From: Proteobacteria bacterium UBA1278
GTDB taxonomy: Bacteria > Pseudomonadota > Gammaproteobacteria > Comchoanobacterales > Comchoanobacteraceae
NCBI GenBank assembly: GCA_002308435.1
Contig: DBUY01000030.1
Span: 1-10,707, forward strand
Reading direction: 5' to 3'
DNA: 10,707 nt
This document shows, piece by piece, positions 1 to 5,693 of this stretch. Position 1 is the stretch's first letter. The number at the start of each line of letters is the position of its first letter. The position numbers and the translations under genes are program-made. The notes under the pieces were generated by a model. That model saw only the letters and a program-made list of their open reading frames with translations. It did not search any database and had not been told where the DNA came from.

Positions 1-561
1 CATTTTTTTCTTCTCGGCGCAGAGCACGAACTGCAGCTGACTTCCATTAGGCTGTATCGACGAGAGCTTTTTGATTAATGAGACGGTCTCTTTGGGTAGT
101 CGATCGGCGTTATCGATGAGCAGGCGGATTTGTTGTTTCTGTGCAGAAAGTGACTTTAAGAGTGAGATGCAGTCCTCTGTCGATGGTGTTCTGGATAACT
201 CGACAAGGTGGCTAGAGTCGCTCATGAGTGTTTTGAGTAGGTTCTGTGGGTTAAGCCCTGAAGTCCCGATCAGAAGAATGCTGTGGTAGTGAGAGCGGAT
301 TTTTTTAAGTGCGCGCAGGCATGTGCTTTTTCCACAACCTTTCTGGCCAACCAAAAATGTGGTGCAGGTTTCAGAGGTGTCTAGTGTGCATAATTTGTTC
401 AGCGTGTAGATCAGTGCCTGGGATTTAAAAAATAAATTGCTGTCAGCGTGGCTGTTGTTAAACGGTGTGGCTTTGAATCCGAGCGAAAACCAATTGATTT
501 GGTCATCTGTTTGCGCTGTGTATGCTTCAGGCATAACGCTCTCGGCTGTAAGTATTTTCAT
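1..561 (-). CDS. AAA/ExeA-like P-loop ATPase, N-terminal 187 residues (3' end outside window)
   Basis: The minus strand is open from an ATG at 561 to the left edge, 187 codons with no stop, so the C-terminus lies outside the window. Residues 72-80 form a Walker A motif (G-Q-K-G-C-G-K-S-T). Residues around 145-153 form a Walker B strand (LLIDNADRL, with Asp150), and a further hydrophobic strand near 178-183 fits the next core strand of an AAA fold. The opening (a WFSLGFKATPF stretch near residues 24-34, then LFFKSQ) resembles the 'F-G-x-x-x-x-P-F' start of ExeA/GspA-type ATPases and of the ATPase half of some DamX-like SPOR proteins. Which of these it is depends on the missing C-terminus. There is no signal peptide. 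A second ATG at codon 10 has a slightly better purine-rich upstream sequence, so the start may be 27 bases later. It is divergent from parC. The P-loop ATPase call is firm; the subfamily is uncertain. Confidence 0.75.
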   Translation of the reverse strand, partial: MKILTAESVMPEAYTAQTDDQINWFSLGFKATPFNNSHADSNLFFKSQALIYTLNKLCTLDTSETCTTFLVGQKGCGKSTCLRALKKIRSHYHSILLIGTSGLNPQNLLKTLMSDSSHLVELSRTPSTEDCISLLKSLSAQKQQIRLLIDNADRLPKETVSLIKKLSSIQPNGSQLQFVLCAEKKKM

Positions 562-680
562 ATTATCAATATCTTTACTGTGGTGTTAGGTGATATTTCC
601 CACATGGGTACATAAAATGTCTGTAATCGTTGTGATCTAGTGGGTGTCCGCGTTGTGGGTTTACGGCTGGCGCTTTTTTC

Positions 681-709
681 TTGATTCTGCTTGGGTTGTC
701 TGGTAACTT
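681..709 (+). promoter_or_regulatory. candidate parC promoter (sigma70-like)
   Basis: TTGATT (681-686) is followed after exactly 17 bases by TAACTT (704-709), which is preceded by TGG and so reads as an extended -10. The match to consensus is partial. It lies 34 bases upstream of the TTG start of parC, within the 182-base divergent region 562-743. A second possible -10 (TAACTA, 714-719) overlaps this area. I see no clear promoter for the divergent ATPase gene and no other feature in this region. Confidence 0.3.
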
Positions 710-743
710 AGCATAACTATCTAAATGTTACGGTTTTTGTCTT

Positions 744-3017
744 TTGTACTCTGTTGATGATATTGAGAAAAAGGGTATAGGCGCATTCGCCGAGAAGTCC
801 TATCTTGATTACTCTATGTACGTCGTGCTTGATCGTGCTTTACCTGCTGTTACGGACGGGCTGAAGCCGGTTCAGCGGCGTATTGTCTATTCTATGTCTC
901 TGCTGAAGCTAGATGCATCTGCCAAGCATAAGAAGTCGTCGCGTACTGTTGGATATGTTCTTGGTTCTTTTCATCCACATGGTGAGCTTGCTTGCTACGA
1001 GGCCATGGTTCTCATGGCGCAGGGCTTTAGTTATCGTTACCCATTGATCAATGGTCAGGGTAACTGGGGATCGGTTGATGACCCTAAATCATTTGCTGCA
1101 AGTCGGTATACGGAGGCAAAATTAACTGCTTACGCCTCGGTGTTGTTGTCCGAAGTGCATGCTGGAACGGTGGAATGGAAGTTGAACTTCGATGGAACCA
1201 CTGAGGAGCCTTGCTCGTTGCCAGCAAAGCTGCCAAATGTGCTTTTGAATGGCGGTATGGGTATTGCGGTGGGGATGACAACAGATATTCCACCACACAA
1301 TGCTCGGGAGGTTGGTGAGGCGTGTATACACTTGCTCGAAAACCCTGCGGCTGATCGGGACTGTGTTTATGAGTACGTGAAGGGGCCTGATTATCCTGGT
1401 GGGGCAGAGTGTATCAATTCTAGCAGTGAGATCCGGGCGGTATACGACACTGGGCAGGGGGCTTTTACGATGCGTGCTACGTATTCAGTGGAGTCTGGAA
1501 AACAAATTGTGATTAATGCATTACCCTATCGCGTGTCGCCAAGCCGTGTACTTGAGCAGATTGCCGAGCAGATGCATAAAAAACAGCTACCGATGGTCAC
1601 CGATCTCCGTGATGAGTCTGACTATGAGACGCCGATTCGTATTGTCATTGTGCTTAAGAGTAATCGCGTTGATGTCGATGAACTGATGAGCCATTTGTTC
1701 TCTGTCACTGACCTCGAAAAATCAGACAAGGTGATGCTTAATGTGATCGACCTGGATCGCTCGCCACGCGTATTGTCGTTGTATCAGATTCTACAACAAT
1801 GGATCACATTTCGTAAGCAGGTTGTCACTAATCGAACGACGGCACGATTAAAGAAAGTTGAAGCGCGCTTGCATACGCTTGCGGGACTTTTGTTGATATT
1901 TGATTTTATTGATGAAGTAATAGCGATTATTCGTCGTTCTGACGAACCTAAAGCTGCTCTGCTTCAGCGCTTTGATCTCACAGAGTCTCAGGTAGAGTCT
2001 ATTCTTGAGATTAAGCTTAGGCAGCTTGCAAAAATTGCGGAGCAAGCCTTGCTCGATGAGCAAAAAAGGCTGCTTGATGAGCAGGCATTACTTGAGGCGA
2101 TTTTGAACAAACCAGGCGAGTTGGAGCGGACTATGGTTCGTGAGATCAAGGCGTGCTTAGATACCCATGGTGATGATCGACGCACTGAGATGATTTCACG
2201 AGAGCGAGCCGTTCGCTTTGAGGCAGCTCCGATATCTCGATCAGTAGAAGACATTACGGTTGTTCTATCTAAACACGGCTGGGTTCGTGCTGGTAAGGGT
2301 CACGGGTTTAACGCGGATGGTCTTACTTTTCGGACAGGAGATGAGTTGGGTTTCTTGATGCATGGCCGTTCGAACCAAGAGATGGTCTTGGTCAACACGT
2401 CTGGACGGTGCTTCTCGCTCATGCCAACTGGTTTGCCAAATATGCGCGCTCAGGGTGAGCCAATTACTAAATATATAGAGGCGAAAGATACGTCAATAGC
2501 TGTTGCCTGTTTGGTGCAGCCTGGTGATCAATTGATGATGATGACAGCACTTGGTAACGGTTTCGTCACAACAGGGGCTGATTGCACGACAAAAAATCGG
2601 GGTGGTAAACAACTTGTAACGCTGACAGCTGGAGATCGATTATTACCTATTCAACGAATAGCACCGGAGCATACACACCTCGTCATGGTAACTCAGGTTG
2701 GACGGTTGTGTATTGTCAAGTTGGAAGAGCTGCCTAATCTGAAGAAGGGAAAAGGGGTGAGGCTATGTCATATTCATTCCAAGGACTTTTTAGAAAATCA
2801 TGATGCATGTGTTTTTTCCTGCCCAATTGGTGAGGGTGATTCGCTACAATTAGTCAGTGGACGAAGGCAGTTCACGCTAAAACCAGCCACGTGGTCACAA
2901 TATATTGTTTCTCGTGCAAAACGTGGTCTCTTTGTGCCTCAGGGCTTTCGAAAAGTAACTCGGCTTAATATTACTTCGTCTTCTACGCCAACGGCAGAGA
3001 CTAAGCATGCTGATTGA
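744..3017 (+). CDS. parC: DNA topoisomerase IV subunit A (ParC)
   Basis: ParC is the DNA-breaking subunit of topoisomerase IV, which decatenates daughter chromosomes together with ParE. At 757 residues it matches the usual length of about 750. The N-terminal winged-helix region carries the hallmarks YLDYSMYV (20-27), DGLKPVQRR (38-46) and catalytic Arg121-Tyr122 in the SRYTEAKL segment. YEAMVLMAQ, INGQGNWGS and GIAVGMTTDIPPHN are all ParC-type. A coiled-coil arm spans roughly 370-480, and a beta-pinwheel DNA-wrapping domain fills about 495-740. Choosing ParC over GyrA rests on the CYEAM and DDPKSFAASRYTE variants and the shorter C-terminal domain. The only in-frame start before Met25 is TTG at 744, because an in-frame stop lies at 714-716; no Shine-Dalgarno sequence is visible. 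The quinolone pocket is unusual, with Tyr71, Glu81 and Leu82 where Asp, Asp and Ser are typical, while Glu86 is kept. It overlaps the next gene; parE is not adjacent. Confidence 0.97.
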   Translation: MYSVDDIEKKGIGAFAEKSYLDYSMYVVLDRALPAVTDGLKPVQRRIVYSMSLLKLDASAKHKKSSRTVGYVLGSFHPHGELACYEAMVLMAQGFSYRYPLINGQGNWGSVDDPKSFAASRYTEAKLTAYASVLLSEVHAGTVEWKLNFDGTTEEPCSLPAKLPNVLLNGGMGIAVGMTTDIPPHNAREVGEACIHLLENPAADRDCVYEYVKGPDYPGGAECINSSSEIRAVYDTGQGAFTMRATYSVESGKQIVINALPYRVSPSRVLEQIAEQMHKKQLPMVTDLRDESDYETPIRIVIVLKSNRVDVDELMSHLFSVTDLEKSDKVMLNVIDLDRSPRVLSLYQILQQWITFRKQVVTNRTTARLKKVEARLHTLAGLLLIFDFIDEVIAIIRRSDEPKAALLQRFDLTESQVESILEIKLRQLAKIAEQALLDEQKRLLDEQALLEAILNKPGELERTMVREIKACLDTHGDDRRTEMISRERAVRFEAAPISRSVEDITVVLSKHGWVRAGKGHGFNADGLTFRTGDELGFLMHGRSNQEMVLVNTSGRCFSLMPTGLPNMRAQGEPITKYIEAKDTSIAVACLVQPGDQLMMMTALGNGFVTTGADCTTKNRGGKQLVTLTAGDRLLPIQRIAPEHTHLVMVTQVGRLCIVKLEELPNLKKGKGVRLCHIHSKDFLENHDACVFSCPIGEGDSLQLVSGRRQFTLKPATWSQYIVSRAKRGLFVPQGFRKVTRLNITSSSTPTAETKHAD

Positions 3018-3786
3018 TACACATTGTCATCTGAATTATCTTCACGGTACTGATCTTGATAAGATCGCTGACGTGCTCAGTTTTGCAAAGAGTCGGGGTG
3101 TGACACGTTATATATGCATTAGTGTTGATACAGTCGCGCTTCCAGAAGTCTTGCTTATTGCTAATCACTTTGATCAAGTCAAGGCCACAGTTGGTGTTCA
3201 TCCCTGTGATGTTAAGCGTCAGCCATTTTCTCTCTCGCGCTCTGTTCTTGAAGAACATGTTGCAAGCGACCAGGTCGTTGCCGTTGGCGAGTGTGGGCTT
3301 GATTATTATCATGAAGAGGGGCTTGATCAGGCATTACAGAAACAAGTATTTACCGAGCATATAGAATTATCTATTGCGCATCAAAAGCCCTTAGTTGTAC
3401 ATACTAGAGACGCTCGAGCAGACACAATTGATCTTTTGAAGTCTGTTGGGCAAGGGGGTGCAACTGGTGTACTGCATTGCTTTACTGAATCTAAGGAGAT
3501 GGCGAAAAAAGCACTTGATTTAGGGTTTTATATCTCTTTTTCCGGTATCATTACATTCAAAAATGCGCACGATCTCCAAGATGTGGTTCGATATGTGCCG
3601 TTATCGTCAATTTTGGTGGAAACAGATAGTCCCTATTTGGCGCCGGTTCCTTATCGAGGTAAGCAAAACCAACCCGCTTATGTAGTTGAGGTTGCTCAAC
3701 AAGTTGCGCAGCTTAAAGGGGTTTCGTTTGAAACGGTGTGCACCGAAACCACGAAAAATGCACAATCGTTGTTTAGATGGCTATAG
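3007..3786 (+). CDS. ycfH: TatD family metal-dependent deoxyribonuclease, YcfH-like
   Basis: This is a 259-residue TIM-barrel hydrolase of the TatD family, cytoplasmic two-metal enzymes with 3'-5' exonuclease activity in characterised members. The visible metal ligands are His6 and His8 (DTHCH), Glu95 (GECGLDYY), His132 (VVHTRDA), His157 (LHCF) and Asp207 (ETDSPYLAPVP). The segments GFYISFSGIITFKNA and YRGKQNQPAYV are typical of the YcfH branch rather than TatD proper. Length equals the family norm. The ATG lies 11 bases before the end of parC (ATGCTGATTGA contains the parC stop), with no strong ribosome-binding site, so translation is probably coupled to parC. The start is fixed by the metal motif, which begins at residue 4. 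In E. coli ycfH sits behind holB, so the pairing with parC is a local arrangement. No rho-independent terminator follows. Confidence 0.93.
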   Translation: MLIDTHCHLNYLHGTDLDKIADVLSFAKSRGVTRYICISVDTVALPEVLLIANHFDQVKATVGVHPCDVKRQPFSLSRSVLEEHVASDQVVAVGECGLDYYHEEGLDQALQKQVFTEHIELSIAHQKPLVVHTRDARADTIDLLKSVGQGGATGVLHCFTESKEMAKKALDLGFYISFSGIITFKNAHDLQDVVRYVPLSSILVETDSPYLAPVPYRGKQNQPAYVVEVAQQVAQLKGVSFETVCTETTKNAQSLFRWL

Positions 3787-3800
3787 GTGTTGAATAAAGC

Positions 3801-3821
3801 TGTGGATAACTTTGTGTAAAA
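3801..3821 (-). promoter_or_regulatory. tandem DnaA-box pair
   Basis: Read on the minus strand, bases 3809-3801 are TTATCCACA, identical to the strongest E. coli-type DnaA box. Bases 3821-3813 are TTTTACACA, which fits the TTWTNCACA consensus. The two are in the same orientation, 12 bases apart centre to centre. Weaker relatives lie nearby: TGTTTCACA at 3956-3964 with one mismatch, and GGGGGATAA at 3933-3941 with two mismatches to the reverse form. DnaA boxes mark origins, DnaA-titration sites and DnaA-regulated promoters; which applies here cannot be told from sequence alone. Confidence 0.45.
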
Positions 3822-4015
3822 AGAATTGTCCTCTGCGTGCTCTAAGGTTTATTTACTAAAATTTTCCTGTGTTTCACGAGTGTGTTACGCGGATTTTTGC
3901 AGTATTTGTCGATTTTGAATGATCAATGTACCGGGGGATAACTTTTTCCTAAAATTGTTTCACACTGCCTGAGCTTGTCCTGCTGGTTTATGTATATGAA
4001 TGAGGTCTTTTCTAA

Positions 4016-4034
4016 CGATGACTATCATCGATAG
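4016..4034. repeat. overlapping, mutually exclusive small hairpins
   Basis: CGATGA (4016-4021) pairs with TCATCG (4025-4030) around a three-base loop. CTATC (4022-4026) pairs with GATAG (4030-4034), also around a three-base loop. The two stems share bases and cannot form together. No T-run follows on either strand, so this is not a standard terminator. Confidence 0.3.
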
Positions 4035-4291
4035 CACTATTTTCTATATCTCGTTATACAACTACTTGAGTGGTATAAGCGGCTAGGTATTCTCAAATAA
4101 TCCATTGTTCACTGAGAAAACGAGATTTCTTCTGACCTTGGTTCTATGACTAAGGACTTCATGACGAATGGTAACCGGACTCAATGATGCAAGCTTTGAT
4201 TTTGAGCGGACAATGGGTAAATAAACAAGCCGCGTTATTCAAGTATCATCGATGTCTTCCGTGTGATGACCGCTAATTGTAGCCATTGAAT

Positions 4292-4311
4292 GGTTTCATC
4301 ATGATCAAACC
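4292..4311. repeat. 20-base near-perfect palindrome behind the repeat-protein gene
   Basis: The outer arms GGTTT and AAACC flank the palindromic core ATCATGAT; only the pair between arm and core (C and C) breaks the symmetry. It starts 18 bases beyond the stop codon of the minus-strand gene. It has no loop or T-run, so it looks more like a protein-binding dyad or a weak 3'-end structure than an intrinsic terminator. Confidence 0.35.
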
Positions 4312-4329
4312 CTGTTATGTTTATTGCGC

Positions 4330-5607
4330 TTAATTCACGCTAATCGTATTTTGCGGCTCCTCTCTGTTACTCGTTTGCTCGGGTTCAAAAAAACCATTAC
4401 TGTTTATCTGGCTTTCGCGATTGTCTACAGTTGTAAATACATGCCCATTCGCATTATTCATACTGGAGCTGCTATCCTCTGATTGATGATGATTGCTTAT
4501 CCGGCCACTTGCAGCAAGTTGATCGATCAAGATTGTGCTTCCTACATCTGTCACCTGATTACGCATCTCGTTCTTTACCCAGTTCTCCAATGTGATGGCA
4601 TCACGTTGGTGTGCGTTATTGTTGATGTTACCTTGACTGGGCGCAGAGTCCCAACCGTGACCGTTGATCTGTCCTGCTAGAGATGGATATTTCTCGAATA
4701 CCTTTCGACCGACCGCCTGGGAAGCGAGGAGATAAGCTGTTGCCATACCGTTATGACCGTTATCTGTTTTACCATCGAGGTGTCTGTGATTCATACCATC
4801 GGGCGTGATTTTATCGGCGAGCATCGGCCAAGCTGTGATAAGCCTACAACCCAAACTGGTCGCGCAGAGGCTGGACAATGCACAGTGAGATAGGTTGCTA
4901 TTGTCAATAATAACCTTGTTTAACAAATCTGGTTGTATGCCTTCGATAAACATAGCAACTTTCGCATTCTCGAGTCCTGACTCAATGAGTTTCTCAACGA
5001 AGGTCTTGTTGCCCAGTAGAAAGTGGAGTAGTGTTTTCTGTGGGCTTTCATCTACTCCGTCAATAGTGAAGGCTTTCTCATTCACAACCGTGCTCAATGC
5101 GCTTTCATCTACTAGATAAAGCATTTCGTCGAGATGTTTGATAAATAAGTCAAAGATTGACTGATCGCATGCAATCATGAAAGCAGGGCTATATTTTATA
5201 ACTATTGGTTCATATTGTACCGGTGCAGCTCGCGTAAATGCATCAAAATCAATATGCTTGGTCAACCCTGATTGATCAAGTGTTTGGCGACCCTCTTCGC
5301 TGTAAAAAAGCGTAGTAAATGCGCTGCTGTCCTTGAGGGGGCCATTTTCTATCGGACTATTGAATGCTTTTTGTGATATCTTATGAGCAATTTTTGTTGT
5401 GTTTAGTATTGCACGACCTTCTCTATGGAAACAAAGCCAGTAGACGGGTGATAGGCCATTATTTTTCTCGGTGCTCAGCACATTATTTAACGATGCGGGT
5501 GATACTTTATCGACAAGATCAGGGTTTCTTTCAAGTATGCGCAGGCCGATCTCGCTTATATACCAACGAGTTAGTTCTATACGAAACTCTGGAGTTTTGA
5601 TAAACAT
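4330..5607 (-). CDS. unrecognised 425-residue tandem-repeat protein, possible secreted effector
   Basis: I do not recognise this protein as a named family. Residues 11-334 consist of about seven degenerate units of 40-50 residues built on a pattern like G-x-S-P-x-Y-W-L-x5-G-R-x-I-L-x3-P-x-L-x-x-K-I-x4-L-N. The best unit begins GLSPVYWLCFHREGRAIL at 51, and later ones include LGCRLITAWPMLADKI near 252. The look is of alpha-helical, ankyrin-like repeats. Residues from about 345 to 425 are polar and probably disordered, with a Ser run (SEDSSSSMNN at 377) and clustered Glu near the end (FFEPEQTSNREEPQ). There is no signal peptide or membrane segment. It starts 47 bases behind glmS on the same strand, so it may be co-transcribed. 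The ATG has no good Shine-Dalgarno sequence, and the first residues already align to the middle of a unit, which could mean loss of an N-terminal part. It is probably accessory. Confidence 0.75.
   Translation of the reverse strand: MFIKTPEFRIELTRWYISEIGLRILERNPDLVDKVSPASLNNVLSTEKNNGLSPVYWLCFHREGRAILNTTKIAHKISQKAFNSPIENGPLKDSSAFTTLFYSEEGRQTLDQSGLTKHIDFDAFTRAAPVQYEPIVIKYSPAFMIACDQSIFDLFIKHLDEMLYLVDESALSTVVNEKAFTIDGVDESPQKTLLHFLLGNKTFVEKLIESGLENAKVAMFIEGIQPDLLNKVIIDNSNLSHCALSSLCATSLGCRLITAWPMLADKITPDGMNHRHLDGKTDNGHNGMATAYLLASQAVGRKVFEKYPSLAGQINGHGWDSAPSQGNINNNAHQRDAITLENWVKNEMRNQVTDVGSTILIDQLAASGRISNHHQSEDSSSSMNNANGHVFTTVDNRESQINSNGFFEPEQTSNREEPQNTISVN
4576..5577 (-). repeat. coding tandem repeats, about seven units
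   Basis: Proposed unit boundaries in the 425-residue protein are 11-50, 51-92, 93-138, 139-188, 189-239, 240-286 and 287-334, with a half unit to about 344. Units 1, 2, 3, 6 and 7 keep the G-x-x-x-hydrophobic motif followed by a short acidic/basic helix (for example LVDKV, IAHKI, LTKHI, LADKI, LAGQI). Units 4 and 5 are the most diverged and were placed by their start (SPAFMIACD, QKTLLHFLLGN). The repetition is visible at protein level only; the DNA copies are not near-identical, which suggests old duplications. Confidence 0.55.
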
Positions 5608-5654
5608 TAAATCATGCTTTGATCAATCAGCTTGTGTTAATTCGTGCTTCGAAA

Positions 5655-5693
5655 CTACTCGACAGTCACACACTTTGCTAGATTCCTGGGCTT
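5655..5693 (-). other. glmS 3' end, conserved Tn7 target (attTn7-like)
   Basis: These bases encode the last residues of GlmS (KPRNLAKCVTVE and stop). In Tn7, TnsD recognises the equivalent end of glmS and insertion occurs about 25 bases downstream, which here would be near 5630, between glmS and the repeat-protein gene. The peptide differs from the E. coli end only by Cys for Ser in the last eight residues. I see no Tn7-type end repeats around 5608-5654, so this is a potential target, not a demonstrated insertion. Confidence 0.5.

Larger units (their letters stand above)
3787..4329. other. 543-base gene-free region between convergent genes
   Basis: It lies between the end of the tatD-like gene and the end of the minus-strand repeat-protein gene. 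G+C over 3841-4320 is about 39% by hand count, lower than the flanking genes. It holds a pair of DnaA boxes at its left end, AT-rich tracts near 3847-3870 and 3890-3925, overlapping short hairpins at 4016-4034, a weak stem at 4136-4155, the 10-base word TATCATCGAT twice (4023-4032 and 4244-4253), and a near-perfect palindrome at 4292-4311. Only peptides of about 22 codons or fewer have ATG starts on the plus strand (for example 4018-4086), and none is recognisable. I see no tRNA, no dif site, no convincing terminator for either flanking gene and no intact transposase. It could be a regulatory or replication-linked site, or decayed DNA. Confidence 0.7.

Noticed and set aside
3001..3312. 103-codon minus-strand frame antisense to the tatD-like gene
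   Set aside because: The plus-strand gene carries all TatD metal ligands, so the antisense frame is incidental.
3988..4012. Possible dif site around TTTATGTATATGAA
   Set aside because: Only the centre resembles dif; the XerC and XerD arms are absent.
4080..4240. About 51 codons open on the minus strand in the gene-free region
   Set aside because: No ATG at a sensible place, no ribosome-binding site and no recognisable match; too short to call a pseudogene or transposase remnant, although I looked for IS-type motifs.
3787..4329. Declaring this region the chromosomal origin
   Set aside because: Only two full-consensus DnaA boxes, two GATC sites, convergent flanking genes and a skew change in the wrong direction for an origin; kept as a finding only.
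5608..5654. Tn7 end next to glmS
   Set aside because: No TGTGGG-type terminus, no repeated 22-base sites and no tns genes in the window.
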